DNA of 64,000 nt from Lantana camara. Taxonomy: Eukaryota > Streptophyta > Magnoliopsida > Lamiales > Verbenaceae. Under the pieces are notes generated by a model. It worked only from the letters and a program-made list of their open reading frames with translations, was not told where the DNA came from and searched no databases. Within the stretch, counting starts at the first letter, position 1; the number at the start of each line of letters is the position of its first letter. The translations under genes and the position numbers were made by a program. Positions 22,351 through 34,827 of this stretch are shown here, piece after piece. Location of the stretch: positions 77,288,501 to 77,352,500 of the forward strand of contig CM074858.1 in the NCBI GenBank assembly GCA_037501455.1, written 5' to 3'.

Positions 22351-23020
22351 AGCAACTCGTGTTGACCGCCTCAATCGCCGCTTGAATATCCGGTCTAAGG
22401 CCCTGAACAAACTACATCGCCTTATGGAAATCGTCACTCGCTATATTCGGAGCATAGCGGGACAATCTCTCAAACTCGGCGATAAACTCTGAAACTGACC
22501 GGCTTCCTTGCTTAAGTTCTGTAAATTCCTTCAACCTTCGAGTGCGAGAAGATGGAGGAATGAACTTGTTCTTGAACTCCCTGATGAAAACTGCCCAATT
22601 CACTTCCTCACCTGTAGCATCTAACACAATCCGGGCACTCTCCCACCATGAATATGCCTCGCCCTGAATCACAGAAATAGTACATCGGGCCTTCTCCTGG
22701 GACTCACACGGGATAAGCTCCCATATCCTCTCAATTTCTTTCAGCCACTACTCAGCCTGAATATCATTCCCTTTATAAAACTTTGGAGGATGCTGGTTCT
22801 GGAACTCCCTGAAAGCTAATGAAATCTGGCCTCCCGGCTGTAGTGGTGGAACTGGTGGTGGTGGAGGAACATAATCCCGGACTCTCTGATCAATAAGACC
22901 CACCACGGCATTCATAAAGTCCTGTGGCTGAGCCTGAGGAGGTGGTGATCTCTCCCGGCGATGATGACGACGATGTCGATATCTAGGAGAACGATCACGG
23001 TGATGTCTATCGCGAGCCAT
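22345..23020 (-). pseudogene. E7 gag (capsid), interrupted
   Basis: It starts at an ATG (23020-23018) about 240 bases after the primer site, with an Arg/His-rich N-terminus (MARDRHHRDRSPRYRHRR) and a Pro-rich linker. A stop at 22748-22750 is followed by capsid-type sequence (WWESAR, EFKNKFIPP, FTELKQGSRSVSEFIAEFERL), and another stop lies at 22412-22414. The reading then shifts frame near 22345 to join the zinc knuckles counted with pol. Compared with the E9 gag, the linker between capsid and knuckles is much shorter, so an internal deletion is likely. Confidence 0.88.
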
Positions 23021-23260
23021 CCTGAAATCAAGGCACTATTGCACATGTTCAATTAGTAGGTGCAAATGTGTGCAAATAATTCACAATTGCACATAAGTTA
23101 TAAAATTCAACAATTCACCAAATTCAAGTAAATTCAAATAAGTAAAGTAGGTTCAAATATGTTAAATAACGATGCAGGACTCTCAAATTCCCAATTAGTT
23201 CCTATGCCGTGCGACCTAGACTCACAAGACACGACACTAGAGACCCGATTTTGCAACCGG

Positions 23261-23272
23261 GCTCTGATACCA
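23261..23272 (-). promoter_or_regulatory. Primer-binding site of E7 (initiator Met-tRNA)
   Basis: TGGTATCAGAGC on the minus strand lies eight bases inside the 5' LTR. It is complementary to the 3' end of plant initiator tRNA-Met and primes minus-strand synthesis. Confidence 0.92.
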
Positions 23273-23280
23273 CCGTAGGA

Positions 23281-25883
23281 TGTAGCACCCGGAACGCCAG
23301 GTACCACATCCCCCACACTATAGACCCAATCCACATATGAAATGCCCAATCCATACATGAACCAAAGCTATAGCGAACGGGAGATAATAAAAAAACATAA
23401 GGCTAGGCGGGACTAACCCCAAACCAAACAATCAACGATGCAGAGTAGATAGAAGCGGAAGCAATAATTCATTCAATACTTATAGGTACCATATTTATTT
23501 ATTTACTAATAGATACCAACATTTCATATCAATACAATATCATCTCCAAAATAAATATCAAGGCATGCTACAAAGTACATAAAATATCTGTACATGAACA
23601 AAATGTGAGATGAAGTGTGCTAGACCCGAATTAAAGACAATCTAGACCCTAATTCCCGCTTAGCACGCCCTGCAAAACAACTGAAAAGTTGAGGTGTCAG
23701 TCTAACACAGACTGAGCGAGGGGTTATAAATAAATATAAGCGTACATACATGCAGGTTATAATCTCTGGTAATAAGTTTGGGAAAGTAACAATACAAATT
23801 GGTAAAAGAAGAGGTACTATCGCCCGAGATTACAACTAATTCACTTTATTAATTAATCAATTCAATACAATCAATTGTGGCCCGGCGAGTAGGGCAATTC
23901 TCCAACTTTACTCCAACTGTGTACAATCAATCAATCAATTATTCAATAGTTAGGTGATCATGCAATTCATTACGGTACACAATTAGCAGTTTCAGTCCAT
24001 CCTTCTTCCTCCGGGTGATGGTGGGATTGCAAGGCCCCACCATCCAATCAGTCTGGGTAGAGGGTACATGAATCCCTAAGCCCGGAACTCCTTCCTCCCC
24101 TAATCTCCTAGGGGGTTCAGGGGTCATCCCAATTTGGTGAGAGTAGCTCTCGAGTTACCCGTCAGTCCATGCTTTCTCGGTTGGCTCGAGTCACTACCCT
24201 CGGGCCCACAGTGCAATACTATACTCGCCCAATCAATCAATCAATCAATCAATCAGTTCCTTCAAAAGTTTGATAAATCATTTGAAGACCAATCTCATTT
24301 AAAAACTATAGCTATATAGATAGGTTTTGGCTTAAAACTTCACATAGGGTTATACGGGTTCTAGGTTGCTAGAATTAAACCTCACCTGAACGACCCAAAA
24401 CAAACAAGGAAACAGCTCACGGGGCCTGCTCCTCGTCACCAAGAAGCTGGTCTGTGCAAGAAAGACAATTGTCCGTGAGACACGACTCAAAATGTACCAA
24501 ATAGGACGAACGGCGAAAATGCAACGAGTATGATATAAATATGTAGCAGACAAGATCATGTTCATGTACACTATTAAGAAATTAAATCATACGTTCAATT
24601 CATTCGAACTCACAATTAGGGAATAAACAATTAAATACAGTCAATTAAACCAAATAACAATTAATATATAACCAACATATATGTATATATATCACATACA
24701 CGTACAACCATGCATGCAAAACAATATGCATGAAAACAGAGAGTGACATGCCCGTGCCACCAAAATACACTAAGCCTTGACACCCCCGTGTCACAGTACA
24801 ACGGACAACATGCATGCGAACAGAAGGTGACACGCCCGTGTCACCATTACAAAGCAAACCGTGACACCCCCGTGTCACGGTACAGAAAAACCCAGCCCAC
24901 TACGCACCCCCGTGTCACGCTGAAGAAGGGAAAGTTGACACGCCCGTGTCAACTATGCGTAACAGAAAAAAAAAACAGAGCAATAGCAGCAGCAACAACG
25001 AACCAACAACAACAACCCACAAATGAATTCAAACCAAGATGAAATGCATATATATCATGCAATACACATACTATCATATATATAGATAAATAACAATTCA
25101 TATAAACACCCATTTCAATGTTAGATCATCAAGAATCATTCATTCAAAACCCAAATCATCAATCATGCTCCAAGTGCAATATCAACAAGTAGAATACATA
25201 TAACTTAAGCTGAAAGTTTCTAAACATATTTCCAACAACCAATACACAATTTAACCCATCCCATACAAAGCCCTATCAAAGTCATATATTCAAGAAAGTC
25301 ATCAAAGTTCCATAATTACCTCAAAAGAAAGAAATGGAAGATGAGATGATGAGATGATGCTTCAATGATCACAAAACCCACAAAGATGAAGCTTAAAAGG
25401 TGAAATCTTCCTCCTAGCTTGAAGAGGGTTGGCTCGGTTGGCAAGGGAAGCAAGATCAATTATGTATGTTATGTTTTGTATGGAATGGGAAGGAATGGAA
25501 CGTGATTGCTGCTATGAAGGAGAAAGAATTGGCTAAATTTGCTATTTAGTCCTCCAATTATTTAAGTTATGCAATGAGGTTCAATTCCATAACAAATGGT
25601 CAATTAAGTCCAATGCAATTAAGTCCCCTAATCATGAAAATGAGCAAGTAAGGCCATAAAGAATTAAGTCATGTTCGGGAAATTAATTCACGTTACAATC
25701 ACGTTCAATATATACAACAATTATAATATGATATGAAGTTCAATAAAATACTAAGAATATGAATTTTATAAAATTATGTCATGATATGAAAAGTTAAAGA
25801 AATGATCAAATAATAATTAAAATCTAACTCTCAAACTCACACGCGTCGATCATACCTGAATTGCCGAAAGTTGGGGCGTTACA
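23281..25883 (-). mobile_element. E7 5' LTR
   Basis: It is homologous along its whole length to 16090-18701. The hairpin at 23698-23714 reads CAGTCTAACACAGACTG, whereas the 3' LTR has CAGTCC at the first arm. The second inverted arm at about 23653 reads TCCCGCTTAGC, one base from the 3' LTR. The palindrome array is at 24744-24955. Confidence 0.93.
24744..24955. repeat. Palindrome array in E7 5' LTR
   Basis: It has the same order of copies as 17565-17774, with a few substitutions (for example GTGACATGCCCGTGCCAC at the first copy). The arms of the central copies remain intact. Confidence 0.87.
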
Positions 25884-26231
25884 TGATGAATCACCTCATT
25901 TTGCAAAATACTCCCTCATTTATTTAAATGAATGCACATAAGTTTCAATCCATGAGGTATGAGCAATTAACCTCAATTCATGTTGTGCAATTAAGTCCAC
26001 ATATTTATGAAATGATCAATTAAAGTGATATAATACAATTAGGCACATTATCACTTAATTCACATATTTCACATTAAAGCTAATTCATATAAATACATAG
26101 GAATGTATAATGCACATAATAATGAAATGAAAATTATAACTGAACAAATAAAATAATTGAAATAAACCCCCAACTCCCGAAGAACCGCACGTGGCGTGCT
26201 TACTTGAACTTCCGGAATTTGGGGCGTTACA
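25884..26231 (-). mobile_element. E6 3' LTR, remainder (LTR start on the minus strand)
   Basis: It begins with the second TGATG target copy of E7 and ends GGGGCGTTACA at 26231. A polypurine tract (GGGGGGTAGAGT on the minus strand, 26232-26243) follows at once. Confidence 0.88.
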
Positions 26232-26266
26232 ACTCTACCCCCCATAGAAGAATCTAGTCCCAAGAT

Positions 26267-28974
26267 TCACTGATTGGACGTAAATAACTCCGGGTGGAAC
26301 CTCTTCATCTTCTCTTCCGGTTCCCAAGTCATCTTTTCAGAATTGTCACTTCTCCATAACACTTTGATCATAGGAATACTCCGGTTTCTTAACTCCTGAA
26401 ACTTCCTGTCTAATACCTTAACCGGTTTCTGAATAAATGACAAATTCGGTTCCAGCTCCACTTCTTCAACGGGGAGAATCTCTGTTTCATCCGGATAATA
26501 TTTCCTTAGCTGAGATAAATGAAAAACATTGTGAATTCCGGTAAGATTAGGCGGTAAATCCAAACGGTAAGCTACTTCTCCAATCCTCTCAAGAATTTCA
26601 AACTAATCTAAATAACGGGGGTTCAACTTTCCTCCTTTACCAATTCGAGAAAACCCTTTTCGTGGAGATACCTTCAAGAAAACCCGGTCTCCCACTTCAA
26701 ATTTAAGATCCCTCCGGCGAATATCAGCGTAACTCTTCTGTCTATCTTGTGCAGCTTTCATCTGTTGTTGAATCTGTTGAACTTTCTCAATCATAGCACT
26801 CACGACCTTAGATGGTTTCCCAAGCTTCTTGCCTTTCTTTACCCCTTTCTGTTTCGACCATTTCCACTCTTCTAAATCAAAGAACAACGGTGATCGACAT
26901 TTTCGCCCATATAACAATTCATAAGGAGCCATACCGATCGACGCTTGAAAGCTATTATTGTACGTGAACTCCACCAATGGGAGTTGATCATGCCAGGAAG
27001 TTTGGAAATCCAAGGCACAAGCTGAAAGTAGATCTTCCAAATACCGAATAACTCTTTCCGTCTGACCATCAGTTTGTGGATGAAATGTCGTGTTAAACTG
27101 AAGCTTCGTACCCAAAATTCCTTGTAACTCTTTCCATAACTTTGAAGTAAAATGGGGGTCTTGATCAGAAACAACGCTCACTGGAATACCATGAAGTCGA
27201 ACAATCTCCCTATTGTAGATCTCAGCCAACTTTCGAATCTTATAAGATACTCGGACCGGTATAAAATGTACAGACTTGGTCAACCGATCCACAATCACCC
27301 AAATACTGTCAAATCCACCCTTTACTCTCGGTAACCCGGATATGAAATCCATTGTCACCTGTTCCCACTTCCACTCGGGAAAAGGTAATGGCTGTAGAAG
27401 TCCTCCGAGCTTTTGATGCTCGGCTTTAACCTTCTGACACGTCAAATAACACTTCACGAACTCGGCCACTTCCTTCTTCAACCCGAACCACTAATAATAT
27501 TTCTTTAAATCCTTGTACATTTTATTCCCTCCGGGATGGATCGAATAAGCCGACTTATGTACTTCCTCAAGCAATACCCTTTTCAATTCATCGGGTACTA
27601 CTACTCGGTTCTTGAGACGAAGAAGACCAGTTTCGTCGAACCCGAATGGACTCTCCGGATCCTCTCTTGCCTTAGAGACCAATCTTTGAACTTCCGGATC
27701 CTTTCTTGAGCCTAAAAAATTCTATACTTCAATTCCGGATGAATGGAGGTATTAGAAACTCGAGCTCTAATTACAATAGGCTCAACTCCATTACTTGCAC
27801 CAACTTCCAAGTTCGAAACACCAACTTTCCTACATAATTCGTCGGCAACTATATTAACCTTCCCGGGATGATACTTGATAACACAATCATAATCCTCCAA
27901 TCGTTTCATCCATCTCCGTTGCCTCATATTGAGGTCCTTTTGTGGGAAAAGATATTGGAGACTCTTATGATCGGTGAAAATCTTAAATGATACTCCATAC
28001 AAACAATGTCTCCACTTCCCGAGTGCAAATATAACGGCGGTAAGCTCTAAATCATGTGTCGGGTAGTTCTTCTCATAATCTTTCAACTTCCGGGATGCAT
28101 AAGCTATCACTTTTCCGTTTTGAGTTAGAACGCACCCTAATCCTTCCTTTGACGCATCCGTGTACACAACATATCCCTCTGAACCTTCTGGAAGAGTTAG
28201 AACCAGAGCAGAAACCAATTTCTCCCTTAAGACATTAAAGCTCTTCTCACACTTCTCATCCCACACATACTTCTCATCCTTCTTTGTTAACCGAGTCAAA
28301 GGAGTAGCGATCTTGGAGAAATCTTACACGAACCTTCTATAATAACTCGCCAATCCCAAGAAACTTCTAATCTCGGAAGTATTTCTCGGTTTCTCCCACT
28401 TTAACACCGCTTCAATCTTTGAAGGATCAACCTCTAAACCACTCCCCGAAATAATATGACCCAAGAAGGACACCCGATCAATCCAAAATTCGCATTTGCT
28501 AAACTTCGCAAACAATTGATGCTCCTTCAATGTTCTTAAAACCAATTTGAGATGTCTTGCATGTTCCTCGACCGTCTTCGAGAAAACCAATATATCATCA
28601 ACAAAAATCACCACAAACTTGTCCAGAAACGGGCGAAAGATTCTATGCATCATATCCATAAAAGCGGCGGGTGCATTCGTTAACCCAAAAGGCATAACCA
28701 CAAATTCATAATGCCCGTAACTCATATTAAAACCCGTCTTCGGAATATCCTCGGCTCGGATCCACAACTGGTAATAACCTTGTCTCAAATCAAGCTTTGA
28801 ATAAACTTTGGACCCTTGGAGTATGTCAAATAACTCCTCAATATATGGAAGAGGATATTTGTTCTTAATGGTCATCCGATTTAACTCCCGATAGTCAATA
28901 CACATTCTTAGGGTACCGTCCTTCTTCTTCACAAATAAAACAGGAGCACCCCACGGCGACGAACTCGGTCTTAT
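26267..28974 (-). pseudogene. E6 pol: RT, RNase H, integrase, chromodomain-like tail, broken
   Basis: Pol starts in the RT fingers ([18 protein letters not shown]) at the deletion junction and includes the RT active site [10 protein letters not shown], RNase H ([11 protein letters not shown]) and integrase with Asp (TMDFISGLP), Asp (VVSDQDPHF) and Glu (GQTERVIRY). The GPY-type region and VKVLWR...WEPEE tail follow. Breaks are a stop near 28321, a frameshift near 27700, a stop at about 27482-27490 in the finger/core linker (YY*W) and a stop near 26600. The IN motif VSDRD has become VSDQD. Protease and gag are absent. Confidence 0.92.
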
Positions 28975-28980
28975 AAATAT
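28970..28980. other. Deletion junction joining E6 pol to E5 5' LTR
   Basis: Left of this point the sequence is RT coding, closely matching E7 at 21433. Right of it the sequence matches the E5 3' LTR from 10671 onward. The letters TTATAAATAT at the join fit both parents in part, suggesting a microhomology-mediated deletion. Confidence 0.75.
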
Positions 28981-29589
28981 AATAGGTTTTGGCCGAAAAC
29001 TCACATAAAGGTTATAAGGGTTCTATGTAACTAGAACAAAACCACACCTGTGCAACAAAATATAACAAGGATACGCTCTAGGGAGCCTGCTCCTCGTCTA
29101 CGGCCTCGTTATCTGTGCAAACACGACGTGTATACGTGACACTTGACTCAAAATGGACCAAATATGACGAACGGCGAAAATGCAACAAGATGACGAGAAA
29201 TGAACAATGTGGCATGAAAATATCTTGTTCTAGCATGTAATCAATCATATAATAGCAATTTGGGATCAAAGAAATCATTGGAGCAAAATGTGACATTTAT
29301 AGATATTAATGCAGAAAATTTTCAGCATGCGCACGTTGTATTCAAATAAGCATAACTCCTTCAACGGAATGAATTTTAACGAACCGCAAAATTCCTAGAA
29401 AACTAGACAAACATATCTTTACAACGATGCGAGGCTCAAATTCTAGTTCATCCCGAGTAAATACCAGTTTTTGTTTGAATATGACATAAAGCAGAAAATT
29501 TCCTGCAACGCTATTAGTGAAAGATGATCGTCGTTCCCTTATCAAACGAAGTCGAAACGTTCTGAAAATTGGTGGAGATACTTATAACA
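28975..29589 (-). mobile_element. E5 5' LTR, piece 1
   Basis: It aligns to about 10675-11286 of the E5 3' LTR with scattered differences. It ends in TAACA, the target of E8. Confidence 0.88.
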
Positions 29590-31705
29590 TGTAACGCCCC
29601 AGTTTTTCAGTCGTATAGTATGAAGTATATGCTTACCAGATTACGCTAATTAATTATTTATAAGTGATTTGTATATTTAATTTTATATTAAATTTTAATT
29701 ATTATATTTTAATGTTACTATTACTATATATATATATATTAAATTTATACAAGTTGAATTAACGAAATATGTGTATTCATGCATTTTATTGTATTCAATA
29801 TTAGATCATGCATTTGAATTTTAAATTACACTGTATTAAATCTATGTATTTGACTGTTAATGAAATAAATGTGTACACTTTGTTTTAAATGATACCTAAA
29901 CATTGCCTTTCGTTATTTAATTAATATGAATTTGAAAGTATGATTAAATCTGGCACCTTGTTTAATGATATTAAAATCGTGCCTGTGAATTTAAATTAAA
30001 TAAACAATTGATGTATAGTATATTCTAATTGTGCACTTTTAATTTAAAGTATTTTAATTCATGCACTTTGGTTATAATTTAATTATGAATTTAATTTTTT
30101 CATTTATTTGAATATGTTATGTTTTTTTTTAATGCATTACTTATGAGTGATATAAACGTGCTTCGTTTTTATATGATTTGATACCGAAATTTCGTGCAAA
30201 TTTAATATGTTGGACTTATACGTGTTATATATATGAATATATGTTCGTTTCACATTTTTGGGTTCGTTTGCATGAGTTTCCAATTTATTTTGATTTTGGA
30301 ATCCAAATCGGGGGCTAACGAGCAATTAGCGCACCCTTGGTTCCGTATTTGATATCATGAGCTAGGAAACTCGGAATCGAGTTTCGTCAACTTCCTTGAA
30401 CTCGTAGCGAAAATTCGAGTTTGATGAAGTTAGCCTTATATTTTTCCAAAGTCATTTGGACCTCCGAAATTCAACCGAAACATGAAACAGCAACCAAACC
30501 TGCCACAGTTTACTAAACTGACCATAACTCATCCAAACCTTGACCAAATTAACCATGGTTTGATGCTTTGGAACCCTAGCCCCTTTAACTGGAATTAATC
30601 ACCCAAAACCGAGATAATCCTCCTCACTTAAAGAAAAGTAGCCAAAAACCCTCTGCTCTCCAGCTTTCCCGTAGCTCAAGCCAATCCTTGGAGATTCAAG
30701 CTCAAATCTCCTCCAAACCTCCATTAATCCACAAGGTAAGCTTAGGGTTGTATTGTACATTCATCATAAGTCATTTTAATCCATTCATCCCCAATTTTGA
30801 TCATGTTTTAATGAGTATATGGCTGACTTGGAGAAATAGTTAGGTTTTGAGCATCTATGTTGATCTCTTTCAATTCTTGATGGTTTTGGTTGATTACAAG
30901 CATGAATATGATTGTTTTGAATTCTTCTTTGCATTTTTGGTGAAGTATTATGTGGTAGTTGAAGCATTCATGAGTTATCATTAATGAAATTTCGAAGAAA
31001 TAACATGAATTGATCTTATACATTCCTTCCTCACGTTTGATGATCTTGGCTGCAAGTTTGGGTGTTGATTTGAGACTGAAATCTTGTTCTTTTGTTGCTA
31101 TATCATACCTGAATATGTTGGTTATAGATGGAAGTTGTTTCTGCTCTGTTTTATGTTGTTTTTGCCCTGTTTTTCGCCCATTTGCTGCATCTCTTTTTTT
31201 GCGTTTGGTTGCTATCAAGTGCTGCTTATTTCCTTTGCTTAACTGCTGTGTTTTAGCAGTCATATGTGAGGGTTGTTGGTGCATTTCTGCTGCTGCATAT
31301 CATGCCTTGTTGCTGCTACTTGTTACTGTAATTACATGTCGTAACAGGGGGTTGGCTTCGTATGGGACTGCTGCATCGCGTCTGAAATGGATCTCCCTGG
31401 GCAAGGAGATTTTGGCCGTAAAAAGGCCCTGCCGGGTAGCCTTTGTGCAGAAGCTGTCTGTACGAAGCTCCCCGGGTGGGGACTTTTACAGCACAAGATC
31501 TCCCCGGGCAGGGAGATTAATTCTGGAACGTGTTGCTGTTGCTGCTATCTTTTTTTTCCTTTCTTTCCTTCTTTACTTTAATTGCATGTAATGTATATAA
31601 TTGTTGTGTATGTAATATTGTTTTAAATGTTTGCATGCATGTACTGTTAGGTGTGTGCATGTGTAGTTACGTGTATATTTATATATATTAGAGAATGCAT
31701 GCATG

Positions 31706-31745
<40 letters not shown>

Positions 31746-33478
31746 AAATATATACTATGAATTGTTAATGCATGCAACCTACGTATGATTTAAGTTTAAA
31801 TATTGCCTGCATGAAATTTATGTTTTGTTCATGTTAATTTGCATGCATGATAATATACGTACATATATATATATATATATATGTTTATTATATATTAAAT
31901 ATTATTTAATATAATTGTTACCTATTTCATGTTATTTAATTTCCGATTATGATTTGAATGTAATTAAATGTTTATTTCCTAAGTGTTAACGTGTCATAGT
32001 ACGTGACATGATCGTTATTTAAATTCTTGAATTGAATTGTTATAAAATGTGGAATGTATGATCTGAATGATTATTAACGCTTCCTTGAATGATTGAATGA
32101 CTCGTTTACATGATTTAAATGCATTAATGGTGCACATGAACGTGTTCATAACATAATATCTTTTCTTATGCATTCGCATCAGGTTCATACATTGCCGTGC
32201 GTCATATATGGTACATTTGGAGTCTCGAGTCTCACGAACACGTTACGTTGTCCTTTGTACAATTTTCTCCAGGGCGGAGATGCCAGGTTCATAGGACACT
32301 TTCGAGTCTCCTTTTCTTCTTGGTATGGTTCGGTAAGCGGCGTTCAGGTGGGTTTCTCTACTATTTAGATAAATGACCCTATATACACCCAATGTGTAAA
32401 GATTTCGGCCAAAAAAAAAAAATATATATATATATAGAGTCGTTTTCAAGGGTCAGTGATTTTGAAAGTAAAACCCTTCTTTTACGAATCCTACCTAATG
32501 TTTTGGCGAGAAAGAAAGAATGAATGCACAGAATGGGGCCCAGGGACTTGGTGTGAGTGGTGACCCGAGGAGGTATGGACTGACGGTGATCCCACACACT
32601 AGTTCTACCAATGAACTGCGTAACCGGACCTCGTTAGGAGTTAGCGAGGAATGGACGCTGAGTGCCACTAGGGGAGTCATGAAACCCTTTTGGTCAATGA
32701 ATGGGTGGTTGGGCCTTGCAAACTCGCCACCAACCGGAGGAAGAAGGTGTAATGATAATGAATGTGCACGAAAGAAAGTAATGCATGAAAAGAAAGAATG
32801 AATGAATGTTTAATGAATTACACAAGGTGTTGGTTGGAGATAATGCCCGCCCACTCGCCGGGCCACAAACGACCTAATGAAAATTGGTTGTTATAATCCC
32901 TTTTGATGATTTATTTATTTCACCCATTTGGGAAATGCTCTAAAAACCTCATTTGGGATTATAACTTGCATGCGAATGTTTAAATTTTGTTTTATATAAT
33001 ACTTATGTCCTGTTTTATACCCACCAGTCTCTTAAAGACTGAACCCGGTTTGTTTGCAGTTTCTTTGCAGGTTTGGAGTGCTAGGCGAGGAGTCGAGTCG
33101 GTCAAGTCGTTTGATTAAGTTTAGGTCACTTCATATGCATATTGTAAATTGATTGAATTTTCACGATTGGATAATGATTATGATTATGCTTATGATCACA
33201 CCATTAGGTTTATGTACGAATTTTCAGGATTGAGTCTTTGTGATAATTGAATATGTCATGTGGCTTGAATTGTTACTGAAGGGTATGCTATGCTTCCACA
33301 TTTGTCATTTATCTTTGTTTTTTTTTTATTGGGTTGCGAAAGTTTAGTTCCCGCCTAGCCTTATGAGTGAGTGAGTCCCCGTTCGCTGTGGGCTTGGTTC
33401 ATGTATGAACTTTCCATTTCATGTGTGGATCAGGCTCATAGTGCGGGGGATGTGGCGCCTTCTGGTTGGGGTGCTACA
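29590..33478 (+). mobile_element. E8: solo gypsy LTR, 3.9 kb
   Basis: It starts TGTAACGCCCCAG and ends GGGGTGCTACA, with no internal region, primer site or polypurine tract next to it. It is flanked by TAACA (29585-29589) and TAGCA (33479-33483), a target duplication with one later change; the E5 3' LTR shows the unfilled site TAACATACCC. Landmarks are a donor-like CACAAG|GTAAGC (GT 30736), a hairpin array (31390-31520), (TA) runs near 31707-31736 and 31863-31880, the GGGCGGAGAT phrase (32274), the CAGTCT hairpin (33025-33041) and the TCCCGCCTAGC arm near 33350. Solo LTRs form by recombination between two LTRs. Confidence 0.88.
31390..31520 (+). repeat. Hairpin array in E8 LTR (variable stems, GGG-containing loops)
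   Basis: Four stem-loops lie close together: ATCTCC/GGAGAT around CTGGGCAA (31391-31410), AAGGC/GCCTT (about 31433-31453), AAGCTCCCC/GGGGACTT (about 31475-31495, one mismatch) and ATCTCCC/GGGAGAT around CGGGCA (about 31498-31518). The stems change between copies while the loop keeps a C(C)GGG(C/T) core. Confidence 0.7.
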
Positions 33479-34422
33479 TAGCATACCCAGAATTACATTA
33501 GTAAAACAGTTTTAAAAACTTCCACCCTTTAGTCTCTCTGATCAAGCCAAAACCGAAATATGAAAACAGGGGACAACAGGGGAGGTTGCTATTTTTCTCG
33601 GGGCTCAAATCAAATCGGATTGGCACCAATTTCTACAGAGAACATCTAGAATATATCAAAAATATCCCTATAAAACAGTTTTGAAAAATTCCAATTCGAC
33701 GAGCCACAATTCGCTTTCAAATTGGGTTAATGCAGATTCGCGACAGTTTGGCGGGGCCAAATTAAAACGGCCATAACTCACAAAAGAAAATAGATATTGA
33801 CGAACCGTAAAAAGGAGAGTGCTTTAAACTTCAAATACTTGTTACAGTAGAAAAATCAGAGGAATTGGAGCAAGGGAGGGGTGTCGAGAAAACAGTGAAC
33901 TGGCAGAAAATAATTCTCAAACTATACCAACAGCAAACAATTGCAATTAAATTACTCCAAACCATCATATATCATACATATATGTTCAAAGTATCATAAA
34001 ATACAAGATAAACAATCAAACCATGCTTGATCATCAAGATTTCCCCCTTTCTAGATCATATAAAATTTCATAACATAAGCTCAAGTTTTGCAAGATTTCC
34101 TGAATCAAATCATGGTATAATCATATATTCATGTCTCTAACAAGCAGTAATCCATAGATTTCATGAAATCTCAAACCCTAGCTATCATGAAATTCATCAA
34201 GGATAATGAATTCAACCATACACCCACCTTGAAGCTAAAGAAATGGAGAAGGGAGATGAAGATGATGATCAAGCTTCAAAACTATGAAATTCTCTTGGAA
34301 ATCTTGATGAAAATTTGATGAAATCTTTTCTCCCTTTTCTTAGATGAACCGTAGCAATGAAGAAGTAAATATGTTGGTGATTTTTGGATGAAAGTGATCT
34401 TGGAGCCATGGAGAAGGTTTAT
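33479..34422 (-). mobile_element. E5 5' LTR, piece 2
   Basis: It continues the alignment to the E5 3' LTR (from about 11287) without loss. It ends in TTTAT (34418-34422), duplicated at 53270-53274 by E9. Confidence 0.88.
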
Positions 34423-34827
34423 TGTAGCGCCCCTATACACTACAACCCCGCACCAAAGTATCTCCCGAGTGGAAGTGAGGCCTAGCACCCGAGAAACACT
34501 CCGGCGAACGGACAGTGCTGTACAATTTCAGAGTATTAACACACTGCAGCGAAAATTTTATAATTTAAAAAACTTACAAAACTATGATAGGGGAATGCAA
34601 TAAATAAGCCAGTAATGGCATAGTATAGATATCAAAAGTAGTGACCATACCGTAATAGATAATTACAAGCTCAGAAGCATAACTTATTCTAAATAACCTT
34701 GACTATTATGCTAACGAGAAGACACACTAGGCTTCAAGATACCTTCTAGTAAGCGTCCGTTAAACCTGAAACCATGAGTTGTAAAGTGCGAGGATTAGTC
34801 AAAGTGACTAAGTGAGGGGGTAGTTGG
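34423..34827 (-). mobile_element. E9 3' LTR, piece 1
   Basis: It aligns with 49749-50153 with about seven differences counted by eye. It ends in GTTGG, the target duplication of E10. Confidence 0.92.

Larger units (their letters stand above)
16090..25883 (-). mobile_element. E7: full-length gypsy element (Tekay/Del-like chromovirus), 9.8 kb
   Basis: It has two LTRs (16090-18701 and 23281-25883), a primer site, a polypurine tract, gag and pol, and is flanked by TGATG on both sides (16085-16089 and 25884-25888). It lies in the E6 LTR, whose sequence is continuous once E7 is removed. The two LTRs differ by scattered substitutions and small indels (2612 versus 2603 bases). Gag and pol contain several stops and at least one frameshift, so the element is not autonomous. 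Confidence 0.95.
13651..28974 (-). mobile_element. E6: truncated gypsy element inside E5 pol
   Basis: E6 interrupts the E5 integrase at TCCGG (13646-13650). It keeps a 3' LTR (13651-16089 plus 25884-26231, split by E7) and pol from the chromodomain back to the start of RT. It ends abruptly at about 28974, where the RT reading passes into E5 LTR sequence. Protease, gag, primer site and 5' LTR are missing, so the second copy of its target duplication is also gone. Confidence 0.85.

Noticed and set aside
31010..31591. 193-codon ORF in E8 as a possible protein gene
   Set aside because: It lies wholly inside a solo LTR, spans the hairpin array, is rich in Leu/Cys/Val from pyrimidine-rich DNA, and has no recognisable domain.
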